In this document: positions 33,516-45,822 of the stretch, one piece after another | Layout: each line of letters starts with the position of its first letter | Numbering within the stretch: the stretch's first letter is position 1 | Assembly: GCA_001557505.1 (NCBI GenBank) | Contig: LSAX01000003.1 | Coordinates: 62,001 to 126,000, forward strand | Direction: 5' to 3' | DNA length: 64,000 bases | Source of the DNA: Reticulascus tulasneorum | Taxonomy: Eukaryota > Ascomycota > Sordariomycetes > Glomerellales > Reticulascaceae | The notes under the pieces: generated by a model | Database searches by the model: none | Told to the model about the DNA's origin: nothing | What the model saw: the letters and a program-made list of their open reading frames with translations, nothing else | Program-made: the position numbers and the translations under genes

Positions 33516-36209
33516 CTACCGTGCAAACACCTTCACCACGCCATCGCCGCCACCACTGACCACCCACTTGCCGTCCTGGCTCCACACAACTGAACAGACG
33601 CCTTCGCCCCGCATGATACGGTGGCTTGTGATCTCCTGTGTGCAGGACCGCTTCTCAAGGCTCCAGAAGCGCAGCGAAGCGTCATGGCCGGCGCTGATGA
33701 GCTCACGGCCGTCTGGGCTAAGGGACAAGCTCGATATCGACGCTGGATGCGCGAGCATGTTGTATGTACATTGTCCTGTGTCATGTAAGTCTTACGGTCT
33801 GCCGAAACGGGTTTGCGCACCAAAACTTACCACTGTTAGCATCAAAGAATCGCACGAACCGGTCTTCGTGTCCGGAAATGACGACACCCTCGACGCCCGA
33901 CCCCGCCATCGACCTGCCCCCTCCGGTAGGCCCGCCGCCGCCCGTGCTTGCATCCTCTTCGGAGAGTCCGCCACTGTGTTGTTGCTCCAGGCCTACGGTT
34001 GTCGCCACAACTGCGTTGACACTGGTGTTCGGGGTCCCATCATATGTTTCTAGGCTGGCCATGGTCCCAATCTCCTCGCCCGAACGTGTGTCGAAGACGA
34101 TGATGGCGGCGTCGGAGTACGAGACAACGAACGACTCGCCCGTCGCGCTAAGCGGTGTAATACAAGTGGGGCTCGCTGCCGAGCCGTCAGATCTGGAGAT
34201 GTTGTGGATGAGGGTGTGGTGGCAGGGAGAGTTGGATGCGGTCGTCGGCTGCGGCGAGTTCGGGAAGGCACTGCCAGAACTCATCGAGTTGCCTCGGACT
34301 CGCCCCCCACTGCCTCCCGCTCCGCGTCGAGTAGGGCCTGGCTGCGGGGAGGTCAACTGAGGCGGGGCGCTCACAGCCCATAGCCGGACCGATCCATCCG
34401 CCCCTCCAGATGCCAGCAGTATGCGGTCAGGGCTTCCATAAGGCGTGGATTGGCCGAACATCGCCCCCAGCGTTGCCGGTAGCACACATACCGCCCAGAC
34501 TGCATCTGTATGGCCGTCGATTGTAGCCTTGGGGTCGACCCTGCCCCGCTCCCACACGCGGATAGAAGCGTCCTGCCCGCCTGAGAATATCCAACCGTCA
34601 CCTTGCGCTCGGCCGCCGGTGGAGAAGTTTGGCGAAGGCGACCAGGCAGTGAGACACAGCACGGCCCCGGCGTGTCCACGATGGGTGAAATTGGCCATGA
34701 CGTCCAGGTCAGAGGCAGCGTGACCGTCGAACCGCGGGATGTGGAATCTCTTAATCATGCCGTCGTCACCGGCTGTGCATATCTCTGGCTCCCCGGGACT
34801 GCCGCCTCCGGAAAAGATGACCGTCCTGACCGTGTCCAGGTGGCCGCGCAGCCCGAATCGCAGCTTGAAATTGCCACTTTCTGCTTTTTGAGCCAAGGCA
34901 TTCAGCGACAGTTCTTGCTCGGAACTCCGCCTCCTCGACATCGATCCTTTTCGCCTGTGGGAGTTGGGGCCACGGTTGGGTGATTTGGGCAGACTCTCTG
35001 CGGTGGGAAAGACGTCCGTGTCTGGGCGGTTCGAGGCCTGTTGCGGGGGGTGGGACGTTCCCGGCTCTGGAAACGTACCCTCGGGGAATTCCCAGGCGTC
35101 TGCTTCTGGCATCACCCTCTTGTTCGTGCCCTCATCCGTATTCTCATTGACCTCGAATGCCTCACCGGCGTGGTTCTGTCGCTGTAGGCCCTCGTCAACC
35201 AGGCGAGCCGTGACAGACACCGGTTGCGGCCATTCCGTGCCCACGCCATACATGATGGGTGGATGCTCGGCGTTTGATCGGATCATGGGCTGGGGCTGGA
35301 GTTCCGAAGTTTTGGCGGAGAAGCTGGCCGCCTGGCTAGGCTGCATTGGCGGTGCGTGGTTTGGTGCCGGCGGTGGCCGATTATTGATCTCCCGAACATG
35401 GTTCTGGTTCTGGCGCAGAGCGGCAGAATATCCCTGGTCCATCTGTTGCTGGCCGCTCGACAGGCCGAAGGGCCCACTTTCACGTAGGTCGTCGAGGCCA
35501 GGCAAGGGCGGAGATTCGCGTGGGGGCAGAGGGTTGGCCGGTGTGATCATGAGATATGTAAACTCGGCTTGACACTGGTCTAGGAACGTCTTGAGATCCG
35601 CTCGCTGCGTCTCGTCTTCGCCCCTATCCAACTCCTCGTTGCCATCGTTCGAGCCACTTGTGGACTTCGCTGAGGCTGCGCACAAGCCAAGTTAGCTAAC
35701 AAGTCAGGACAGAAGAGAGTGGCAGAACTCACAACGTAGCTTCTCCTGCACCTTCGCCGCACGATCAAGCTTGTCCGGGTTCGCGGTTTCGTCGACGGCA
35801 ACCGGATCCGTCCCGCCAGCCTTGAGCTGTGCCGATTGGTGCCTCACTTTCTTCTCAAGTATCGCGACGTACTTCTTCAGCGCTTTCTGGGTAGCGTCCG
35901 CCCGCCTTGCCTGGCCTTCGAGATTGGCTATCCTGCCTTTCATTTCTTGCCGTTCGATCTCCCAGGCATTTCTATCGCGTTCGTGTCGATGCCATTCTGT
36001 CTGCAGAAAGCGCATAACACCTGTAGATGCATTAGCCGGTCCACAAGGGCCGAGAATCTCCATAACTTACCCTGCAATGTGTACTCGGTTGCGTGAGGTT
36101 GATTTGACCCATTTCCTTGCATTGCGCCGCCCATTTCATTGCCTCCGGATCCACCACCCATTCCGTTACCTGCATTCGACCCCATCCCAGAAACCACCTG
36201 CCAGCTCAT
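33516..36209 (-). CDS. pro11: Striatin-family STRIPAK scaffold
   Basis: Four exons (36209-36071, 36020-35733, 35675-33831, 33775-33516) give 843 residues over introns of 50, 57 and 55 nt with GTAAGT/GTGAGT donors. After a Gly/Asn-rich N-terminus comes the striatin core: [30 protein letters not shown] (caveolin-like and coiled-coil region, residues about 47-100). A long disordered stretch follows, then a C-terminal WD40 propeller starting near residue 360 ([15 protein letters not shown]). The last exon restores [27 protein letters not shown] and ends [11 protein letters not shown], as in Pro11/striatin. Striatin binds PP2A and Mob3/Mst-type kinases in STRIPAK, controlling fruiting-body development and hyphal fusion in filamentous fungi. 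The gene symbol follows the Sordaria name and is by similarity only. Confidence 0.92.
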
Positions 36210-37142
36210 ACGCGCGAATGGGGGATCGCTCCCCTGCTACCGTTGGGGCCGACCGAGGGTTTCGATGGCGTAGGTGGCAGGAGCTATGATGTTCGACTCT
36301 CCACCCACTGCACCGTCGTCCGTGGAAATAGGGTTATGCTCCAACTTCGCATCTGATGGGGGGTGGCAGGATATGGCAACGGGTCGAGCTCGCCGTCCGC
36401 CTCGAGATTGCAGGGACAGGGCTGGACTCGCTGGCAGCTTTCGCGTCGAGGCTCAATTGGATGGGCCCATCAAGCAAGTCTAGTAAAGGAGTTTAATGGC
36501 AATAGAGAAATGAAGAAGTGTCGTACTGAGCTGTTCGCGCTGACGGGTAGCCGCAGAGATTTCTTCGTCAGTCGCGTTGGTGGCTTTTTCCAAAAGGTAG
36601 CAGGCCGATGAACAGTTAGGTGACGGAAGCTCCAAGGTGTCTGCTTTGCCGCCAAAATTCGGCCAATCACCGCGCGGCAACTTGATGTAAGGCTGTAAGG
36701 CATCAATCCCGACTTCCTCAGGGGCACAGTCCACTTTCGGACAGGGGCAGTAGCTTAGGTAATTATGGCCCGTGCGAGATCAACTGGGCAAAGGCCGTCT
36801 GCACACTGTCGACTACATTTCATCATGTCATGGCTGCTCCATTTATTAAAGAAGCTGCATCTCAACTTGGAACTAGTTTCATCTAGCTCTTGGCTGGGGC
36901 GGTCTGAAATCCTTGGTCGCGTTTCCTGGAAGTCAGTGTTTAGCCATTTCTCGGAACCCTGATGAGCGAGACAAGAATCAGCCAATATGGTAGAGCCACT
37001 CCTGTGACAAAAATCCTGGTTCAATCTTCTAGATGCTCATTTGAACAGGCTGGAGTTCGAACACAAAATCATGTACATACTCTTGGAATATGACCACACC
37101 ATCATCGAACAAAATACCACACACGCCAGAGGATAAGGTAAG
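36210..37142. other. Spacer upstream of striatin
   Basis: This holds the striatin promoter or leader and the RAD14 3' flank. One minus frame of 84 codons (36734-36480, starting MDCAPEEVGIDAL) has protein-like composition. A GTACGA donor near 36510 could lead to another open stretch ending near 36,240, but I recognise no domain. It could be an upstream frame in the striatin leader or a small gene. The remainder shows nothing. Confidence 0.3.
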
Positions 37143-38419
37143 CTAAAACTCCAGCTCCTCGACCTCCATGCCACAACCAACACAAGTCTTGATGGTGGCG
37201 CCTTCCTCATTCTCCACCGTCCTGCCCCATTCATGCACATGCTTTCCATTGCCGACTGCGTCCCCAAAATTCTTCGGTCCCGTCTTGGAGCCCCCACCAG
37301 CCTGCCTTCGAAAAGCCTCCGTCCTCGTCTTCCGCTTCAAGTCCAGCAACTTCTCTTTGAATTTGGTCTCTTTTCTTCTCTTCTTGTCCTCCTCCCGCCG
37401 CGCAAACTCGGCATCAAGCTTCTCTATTGAGCCCCATTTCTCTTTAAATGCGTACTCCTCTACTTGATACCGCAAGAACAGCATCATGTCATGCCAGTGC
37501 GATTTATGTGGGTTGGGCCGGGAGAGGTGGGGCAAGAGTTCAGCGTCCCTCAGCTCGGCTTCGTTTGTCAGCGGAATATCGCTACTACCTGGGGCGAACA
37601 GCCAGACTTACGATCTGTTAAGAGGTAGTCCTCCCTGCACTCCGTTTTTGTCAGAAGTGAGTACTTGTCTGGGTGTTTGTCCTTGCACGAGTTGCACACG
37701 CAACACTTGAAGACCTCTTCCCAGACCCAGTCGATCTCCAGACTGCCACACTCACGACATCTTCTCCTGTCCTCTTCATCTTTCAAGACGCTCAGCCCCG
37801 GCTCGAATGGCCCCGCCTTCTGCCGTTGGAGCTTCCGTATCAGTTGCAACCGCTCCCACTCCTGGAGCGTCATGTTCTTCGGTTTCTCCTCCTGCTGCGG
37901 CTGGCCGGGTTTTTGACGCCCACCCAGCACATCATTATACGGATCGTCCTCTATGGTAAGGAAACCACCCTTGGTATCGGTCATAGCGCTCATGTTATAA
38001 TCGACAAACTTCGTGAACTTGCGGGCGGGCCGGATCGCCGCATCGTCTGGCCCCTTGTTACTGGCATCTCGAATGCTGGAGGGGACATTCTCTGCCGAGA
38101 TTGATGCGTGTGGACGTTTCCGACCCCCGGCCGCCGTGGTTATGTGGACGTTGTCGGTGGCTACGAAGCCGGACGGAGTTTTGTGGATGGTCGGCGCTCC
38201 AGATGCCCGCAATGCCGCGTCATGCTGATCGCGAAGTGCCTTTGCTCGTAACCGGTTCTCTTCCTGAGACAGGTTAGTACCGTTGTTATGAAAGTGAAGA
38301 CAACAGCAGCCAAAATCAACACACGTACGTACAATTCGACGAGTAACTTCTGGAGTCGGGGGCGACCGGACTGATCCAGACGGACGAGCCTGGGCAGGCG
38401 GTGTCGCTGGACGATTCAT
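37143..38419 (-). CDS. RAD14: DNA repair protein RAD14/XPA
   Basis: Three exons (38419-38333, 38263-37612, 37558-37143) give 384 residues over introns of 69 and 53 nt. I start at 38419 (MNRPATPPAQARP); the frame is open to 38482 but without a better start. The XPA zinc finger is CREC-GSLEIDW-...-CNSC. It is followed by YSLLTKTECREDYLLTD|PELRDAELLPHLSRPNPHKSHW, which is the highly conserved XPA DNA-binding signature and also verifies the second splice join. MLFLRYQVEEYAFKEKWGS follows. RAD14 binds damaged DNA in nucleotide excision repair in the nucleus and verifies lesions with TFIIH and RPA. The C-terminus has an unusual extra CVGCGMEVEELEF ending. Confidence 0.95.
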
Positions 38420-38841
38420 GACAGGTAACGGAACAAGTCTAAAGATAAACCCCCAAGGTATGGTATGTTCTATGTTTACCAAATAGTCAGAACTCGATTT
38501 GCCGGAGGATGATGTGCTGTGCTATGGGTCAGATGGAGGGGCAAAGTTTCGGGTGCAGCGTCCCACCACGTCACTGAGAGTCGCGAAGTCACGTGCCTTG
38601 ACCGAAAGATGCCGTTCACCGAGGCACCCGCAGTTGGACAGGGATTACGCACTGCCTGGACTATTGGGGAAAGCCCGCCACGGCAATCAAAGGACACGAT
38701 GCATGCTTCGTTGCATTGAATCTATATCTCCACGTGAAGAGCTATGTACAACTTGACATTGTTGCTGCAAGCATGAACATATGCAGCGCGACATGTAAAC
38801 ACTGGAGTTCACCATCTGGACCCATTTTCGCATGTGGAAAT
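38420..38841. other. Intergenic, no gene seen
   Basis: Between the RAD14 start and the 3' end of PHO88. Short plus frames (to 85 codons) are unsupported. Confidence 0.5.
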
Positions 38842-39543
38842 TTACTCCTCCTTGGCACCTCCACGGCCGGCCCTCTCAGCGGTCTCAATGGCCTTCTTGT
38901 CGCTCTGGGCTGGCCCGCTTTGAAGGGCGCTCATGAACCCAGCAGCCTGCTTGAATGGGCGCTTGAGATCCCCACTTGCAGGCGAGCCATAGAGGTAGAT
39001 TTTGGTCAGGTTGGCTTCGAGGGCGCCCTTGAGCGGCAAGATCGACTGCATCAACAAAGGGTTGGTGTACTTCATGTAGATGTGCATGAAACCCATCATG
39101 GCAACGCCCATCATCTGGGAGCGGAAAAGAGATCGAACTTGGGTGGAATCGTAGGCCTGGACGGTGGTCGTGACAAGCTTGCCCTCTTCCGTGGATCCCA
39201 TCGGTGGCGGTTCGACATACTTCAGAGTCGTCAAATCTAGATGCCCGCCGGTTAGTGTTGTCGCTTATAGAGAAGCTGGCATGCCTGTGGGACACGCACC
39301 CTTCTTCTTGTTGATCTGCACCTGGATGTACACATAGATGCTCGCAATAATCAAGTTGCTAATGATATAGAGAGCACGAACGCCATTCAGCACGGTCGGG
39401 TCCTCGAATGGGACCTTTCGCGAGACCTGGATCATGCCGAGCATGATTACCATGTTGGTGCTATTTGCGCGCGCGTCACTGTCAGCGACCTGCAAGTGCA
39501 TACGAAGATTGCGGCGAGAAACTTACACCTGTGGACTAACCAT
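38842..39543 (-). CDS. PHO88: PHO88/SND3-like ER membrane protein
   Basis: Exons 39543-39527 (17 nt), 39460-39300 and 39236-38842 give 190 residues, normal for the family. The micro first exon MVSPQ-V joins by GTAAGT...AATAG to TNMVIMLGMIQVSRKVPFEDPTVLNGVRALYIISN, which matches the Pho88 N-terminus. The second intron is 63 nt. Two hydrophobic segments are visible (LYIISNLIIASIYVYIQ and MMGVAMMGFMHIYM). The family is an ER membrane protein, originally tied to phosphate transport and now known as Snd3 in SRP-independent targeting of membrane proteins. The C-terminus is a charged, Ala/Glu/Lys-rich tail ending RGGAKEE. Confidence 0.93.
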
Positions 39544-40145
39544 CTTGCCGGCGTTTGAAAGGAAAACTGCTAAGCAATGAATGGGGGAATGGAAGTGTTG
39601 GGAGCAGAGGTCGAAACGCCAAGTCTGGAAATCGGGGAGGGAAGAAGAATTCGGGAGGTCGAAGGGCTCTAGGATTGCTGAGGTCTTTGTGGCTGATTGC
39701 GAAATAAATTTAGCGCGGTTCTATCATGTTCTGGCGGCAGCGCCGACCGCTGAAACCTTTGTCCGAGAGATCCCTGACTCGGCAGGATGGCCGCTGTAGG
39801 AAAGGACACGTTCCCCCCTTCCGGAATACTTTATGGAGTTCACCACCTGCCTATTGCAGAAGAGCAGATCCGCCCAGAACTCGCTCCATGTTGTGACTCT
39901 GAGCATAAGGTAGTATGTGAGTACTTATCATGCTGGTCTATTGATGTTTTATAATTCAGCTTCAACGAGCATGTAGACACTCTTGAAATATCTTAAAGAC
40001 ACCTAAATGCGATGATAGGTTCTCGACTCCACGATCCTGTAAATCATGGTTCTTCAAGTCGTATTTACAGAAGAGAGCTGTGTAAGCCCCTAAGCAGATA
40101 TGTACAAGTAAACCAAATCTGTAGTGCTAGTGCCGTCGCGTTCGC
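39544..40145. other. Intergenic, no gene seen
   Basis: PHO88 promoter and GH5 3' flank. No supported frame. Confidence 0.5.
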
Positions 40146-41436
40146 CTATGCCCCGATAAACTTCTTGAGCGAAGGTAGGAAGCCCGTGTAGGCGGCGCCG
40201 GTGGTTGGCTCAATAGAATACATGTAGTCAGCCCACCACGGACCAGCAGACCACCACAACCACCCCGTCCAGACGTCTGAGTTGTCGAGCAGAGACTGGA
40301 GCAAGCCCGTGACGGCAGCGATGCACTGGGCATTCGACCCCCCGGCCGTCTCACCGATAATACCGCGCTTCTTATTGTCCTTGAGCCACTTGGTGGCGGT
40401 CGCGATGCGCTCGGCTCCGATGGTGCGGCTGACGCAGTTCGCGGACGTACCGGACCCGTCGGTATCGAGGTACTGATGCATCTCATAGATGAGCTTCTGG
40501 CCAGTCGAGTCGGCGGGGTCCTTGAGGTTCGCCAAGGCGGCACCAGTCCCACTGTCAACCTAAAGCTCGGGTCAGTAGCCAGCACGAACTCGTTGGGTGC
40601 GAGAAGCTTACCCAGTGCCACGCGCCACTCCAGGCGTTGCCCTCGACGAAGATGTACTGGGAGGTGGCCCCGGCTGCTCGGATGTTGTTAATCGCCGCCT
40701 GGTTCAGGTCAGCCACCAGCTTATTGTCCATGTCGTGGTACTCGTTGTTGGTATCGAAGATGACCTTGTCGTTGTCCTTGAACCGAGCGGCGACTGTCTT
40801 CCACCAAGCACCGAATCCAGCAACGTCTGTGATAATGTTGCCGTAGTACCGGCCAAAGTTGTGTGGATCAAGGATTGCGTATGATCCCCTATCAATCGTG
40901 TTAACGAATCGCTACGGATCTCGACGACTGGCGAACCCTACTTTCCAGTGACATCTTTGATGGTCTTGGTATGGATTAGCAAGTAATCTGGTAGGCAGAA
41001 CATGCTTCTCACCTCTTCAAGGCCCGCAAAGTATGTCTCGTTGACAGTGCCGGTCAGAGTGGAGGGAATCACTCGCTCCCTAACAGGGTCTGTAAGTCCT
41101 TTACCAATCTGGGTCTCAACCGGGGCCTCTCACATCATGAAGGCAATTCGGAATGTGTTCATGCCAGTGCCCCGAAGCGTCTGGCTTGCTGGTCAGCGTC
41201 TCGTCTGCATGGAATACCGAACCTATGTCACTTACGTCCATAGATGCCGGTACAGGCCAAGTATAATGCTTGCCAAACTGACCCGGTAGGACATTGTTAC
41301 CAAACTCACCTCCGGCTTCGTTAACGCCGGTAAAGAGAAACTTGCCCGCCCTCTTGTCTTTCACAGAGTGCTCCGAAGGCATTGCCAGGACGGAGGCCGC
41401 GCCAGCGACGCCGACAACAAAATTGATGATTCTCAT
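40146..41436 (-). CDS. GH5 endo-beta-1,4-glucanase
   Basis: Six exons (41436-41236, 41180-41134, 41079-41013, 40964-40942, 40888-40612, 40559-40146) give 342 residues. Introns are 55, 54, 48, 53 and 52 nt; exon 4 is only 23 nt. The N-terminus [18 protein letters not shown] is a signal peptide, followed by a basic KDKR site that suggests propeptide removal. GH5 landmarks: [44 protein letters not shown], acid/base Glu about 162 in [21 protein letters not shown], and nucleophile Glu about 275 in [20 protein letters not shown] completes the barrel. No cellulose-binding module is present. Likely role: secreted cleavage of cellulose or related beta-glucans, in the EglB-like (subfamily 5) group. Confidence 0.92.
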
Positions 41437-42550
41437 GATGAAGTATAGAGCGTGCAATCGAACCGAGGATGAATGGTCGAGTCCACCAACTAAACACCTG
41501 CCAATACTTCGAGACTGTGACCTTTATAGCGCAGCTTGGCCCCCGGATCCTCCCAGCGGAGTCCCATGCTCCGCCCTAGTTAAGAAGCCAACAGCATCGT
41601 GATTGGTGAAAATCAGAAACAATATGGAGAGTGCTCTGATCTCGGAAAGTGAGCCTCATCAAGGTTACATGGGCAGGGAGTTGAAAGTGCCGTGTGGGGT
41701 AACACTCCATACGAACTTCCACGTCTAAGGATCCTGCAAGGGGAGATGCAATACCTGTCGGGAAATAATCGAATAAAACCCCTTGACATCCAGAAAACCG
41801 GGTGCAGCCAATCATAAGAAAATCGAACCACCAGGGTTGCTGGTTCAAGAAGACGGGGGGCGACGCTCCGCGTGGCAAGCAGGCTGTAGTATGGAACTCC
41901 TCTTGATTCTCTGGCAGCCTTTCACTCCACACCAAAGATCACTGAAATAATGAGAGAAGCACGAAGATGATACAAGGAAGGCATAGCGCTCGCAATTCAA
42001 GTGACTAGAGTCTGTGGAGAACAACGGGGACATATTAAACCGTACTTGACTCAAGCTACGCCAATGCCTGAACATTGCATGGACCGGCAAAATAAAACGA
42101 TCTTAAAAATTGGACGACTCCGCCATGACAATAGAACCAAGATTTATATCATACCAGGACCAAGTAACGAGTTCGTTATGCGCGTTATGCGTGGTGTGAT
42201 AGGACACCGATTGCACTTCAGCTTGATGAAGATCTCCTTAGCAGCGGTGCATGTTAGTTAATCACCCTACTTGAAGTATTTGCATAGTGGAACAATCGTC
42301 CAGCCGAATATGGAATATTCACTCTCGTTGTTTACGACTCGATTCATGTATGTATAGCTCCTCCATACCTACCTAGTACCTAAGGCAATGTAGGATTGTC
42401 GGTTTGGGTCAGGTTGATCGTGGAAGTCAACCCCCACGCTACCCACGTGACTCGGAGAAATCTCGACTTTGACCTTACCCGGAAAATCCACCACCTCCCA
42501 ACAACGAGTGGACTAAACTCCGTAACATTTTCGCGAAGGAACCCGCGAAA
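41437..42550. other. Divergent intergenic region
   Basis: The upstream region shared by the GH5 gene (-) and mitochondrial uS19 (+). A TACCTACCTAGTACCTAAGG tract is at 42366-42384. Short frames (to 119 codons on minus, 41935-41576) are unsupported. Confidence 0.5.
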
Positions 42551-42995
42551 ATGCAGCCTAGTAGGATATTGTTTAAGAGATCTGTCTGGAAAGGTCAGTG
42601 CCATACTGTGATTCTGCAGGATTGAGTCCAAGCTAACCCATCATCAGGACCGCACATTGTCCCGTAAGAAGACGCAAACCTCCGTCCGACCTAATGACAC
42701 TAAACCTGACCATCTCACGATCGCAGGCTTCCGATTGTGCGGCCCATCCCAGGAAAGAGGACACCTCCAATCAAGACACAAGCACGATCCGCTACAGTCC
42801 TGCCCAATTTCGTGGGGCTGAAGTTCCAGGTCCACAACGGCAAGGACTACATCGATGTGACGATAACGGAGGATATGGTCGGACACAAGTTGGGAGAATT
42901 TTCGCCGTAAGCAGCACGCATGAAATTAGTTTGGGGGTTATACTAATAGGAAGATTGACAGGACGAGGAAGCCATTCATCTGGGCGCGATTGTAA
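42551..42995 (+). CDS. RSM19: Mitochondrial small-subunit ribosomal protein uS19m
   Basis: Four short exons, 42551-42593, 42648-42663 (16 nt), 42727-42906 and 42962-42995, give 90 residues. None forms a long frame alone, so simple frame scans would miss the gene. The assembled protein reads [20 protein letters not shown], then [43 protein letters not shown] and [17 protein letters not shown] and [13 protein letters not shown](S/A)PTR are the universal S19 signatures. Introns are 54, 63 and 55 nt, the last with a TACTAAT branch. S19 sits in the head of the small ribosomal subunit; an N-terminal basic amphipathic start fits mitochondrial import. Length fits the fungal mitochondrial form. Confidence 0.93.
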
Positions 42996-43251
42996 CCGCC
43001 ACAATGCATTCGGGATGACGTTTTGAGAGGCGGACGGCGCCACCACAATGAAGCATAAAACAATGTACCAACAGATCGGGCATAGGGGCACAAGGCCATT
43101 GTATCACTCTATATGAAATTGCAGTTGTCGTGCGAATTTGATCATCATGCCGCCTTGTACCGTTCCAGAATATCAACCGTGGGGCCGACCCAACCCTTGA
43201 ACGCCATTTCAGTCCGCCCAACGCCGCATGTGCTTTCCAGTCCAATCGCAC

Positions 43252-43888
<637 letters not shown>

Positions 43889-44382
43889 GATGAAAATTAC
43901 CTCGATGAGATTACCCGGCGCAGTGAAAGGTTGTCAAGAGTCACTACTAGGGAAGCTCCACAGACCAAGGCAAGATAGTCACGTGATATAATAGCTGACC
44001 AATCGCATCTATGACACGTGACTAAACTGATAGAGGTTGTCAAACTCACCTACCTAGGTACCTTACGATGTAACTCATGATGAGTTTCACTTCTACCAAA
44101 ATAATGCGCTGGGCTCAAGCTAACTGGGCGTAGATAATGACTGCATAAACTATGATGTCTTGTGATTCATTTGTTTGGCCATCAAAGAAGCAGTTTGAGA
44201 TGGCGTTTCATTTCAGTGCATTGCATGTCAAAAACCTTGAAACTTATTGCTAAGGTATGGTAATAATTATTGTCTAGCTTGGATATCAATAGTCTAAAAT
44301 GCCATGTACGTCAATTACATTAATCACAGAGCCTCCTGGGCTCTCAGCCCAGCCGGGATGTCCTGGAACTCGCCAGGCTCAA
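43889..44382. other. Intergenic spacer
   Basis: TAF10 promoter and the 3' flank of the next gene. A CACCTACCTAGGTACC tract is at 44049-44064. No supported frame. Confidence 0.5.
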
Positions 44383-45822
44383 TCAACTCTTGGATTGCCG
44401 CTTATCCAAAGGCCAGCTGGAGCCAGAGCCGGTCTGGCTCCAGGGATTATCGGCTATGGGCCCAAATGGACTCACTGTCTGCGTCCTCCTTAGATACGGC
44501 CTTCCGTCTTTCACGGGGCTCTCCTCATCCCCACCGTCCGCCCGAGTAGGAACCTCCTTCCTCTTGGGAAACCCAGCAAACTGCGCACCCTTCGCAGGCG
44601 GCGGTCGCCCTATTACCGGTGCCTGGAAGAGCTGTGCGGAGCTAGGCACAGTTGCGACTTGAGGGGGTGGGTCATAGTAGCTCGTGGCGAGCCCGACTTT
44701 GCTCGGAGTCGGGTCCGGCGGACCGTTGCTTGATTGAATGTTCGAGGACCAGCTGCTTGTCCTCTTCAAGTCGGAAGGCCACGCCGACTTTGACTCCATA
44801 TCATTGATGTTTGACTTGGGGTAACTAACTACCTTCCGCAACGATTCACGCTTCGTTAGCCTGCCCCGTCTGTAGCGGAGAATGAAGTAAAAGACGAGGA
44901 CGGTAAGCAGGATGGACCCAATGACCGCTCCAACCACAATCAATGCTGTCTGAGTCACTGATATGGCTGTACCCTGTGCCTGCTGAACTTGGATGCTTGC
45001 GTCTTGCTGCGATGGGTTGTCAGCCTAAGGTCCATTGTTAACAATGGCGTAGCTTACCTTGATAGCGGTGCCCTCTGCCTTAGCGGCGTCGACCACAGAT
45101 GCGGCATTGTCCATGATGCTCTGCGCCGACGAAGCGGCCTCCGCAATGACGCTCTGCGCACTAATGCGAGCATTCTCGCTGGCGCTGGCAATTTGTTGGG
45201 ACATTGCGCTGGCTGCGCTCCTCGTGACCGACTCCAGGTTCTGCCGAATCTGCTGCGAAGCGCTGGAAGCGGCCGACTGCTGAGCTTGCCTGATGGCGTC
45301 GGCGGCGCTCTGCTGGGCGCGCTGCACTCCCTGGCTTGCCTGCTCCCCAGCCTGACGGGCAGACTCTGACGCCTGTCGCGCGCTTTCTGACGCCTGGCGA
45401 GCGCTCTCCTGCGCCTGCTGGATAGCCTGGCGGGCGGATTGCTCGGCGGATTGAACGGCCTGTTGCGCGCTTCGATTTGCAACGTCAATGGGGTTCTCTT
45501 GTCTCTTTTTCAAGTCTGCCGGCGATGTTGTGTGCGAGTTGGAGGGCGATGTCGCTGTGGCCTGTGCAAGCACCACGCGGTCTTCCAGTCGAGGTAGAGT
45601 ATCTCCCCGCACGACATGCGCAATCTGCTGTTCAATGTCCTTTGCTCCGTCCATGATCTGCCTCCATATCGGCTCGGGAGGTAGCACTTCACCCCCAGCA
45701 TCGATCCATACAACAGCTTTGCGAGCACTGTCATCCCCTAGCGCAGAGCCCAGCAACGCGGGTATAAGTAGAAGCCTTATTAGGCAGACCGAAATCATTT
45801 TGTTGCCAATCATTAAACCCAT
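44383..45822 (-). CDS. Single-pass membrane protein with Ala/Gln/Ser/Arg repeats
   Basis: Exons 45822-45058 and 45006-44383 join in phase 0 over a 51-nt GTAAGC...TCGCAG intron, giving 462 residues. An in-frame ATG at 45798 would start directly on a signal peptide (MISVCLIRLLLIPALLGSALG). The ectodomain contains about 130 residues rich in A, Q, S, R and E with heptad-like repeats such as ESARQAS (three near-perfect copies). It is likely a long amphipathic helix or coiled coil. A single transmembrane helix follows (TALIVVGAVIGSILLTVLVFYFIL), then basic RYRRGR and a Ser/Pro-rich cytoplasmic tail. I do not recognise a family. The signal peptide/ectodomain/TM/tail layout resembles fungal surface sensors, but this is only an analogy. 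Confidence 0.75.

Noticed and set aside
34964..35572. A 202-codon plus-strand frame inside striatin
   Set aside because: It is antisense to the disordered region of the striatin gene, which is fixed by its WD40 and coiled-coil parts.
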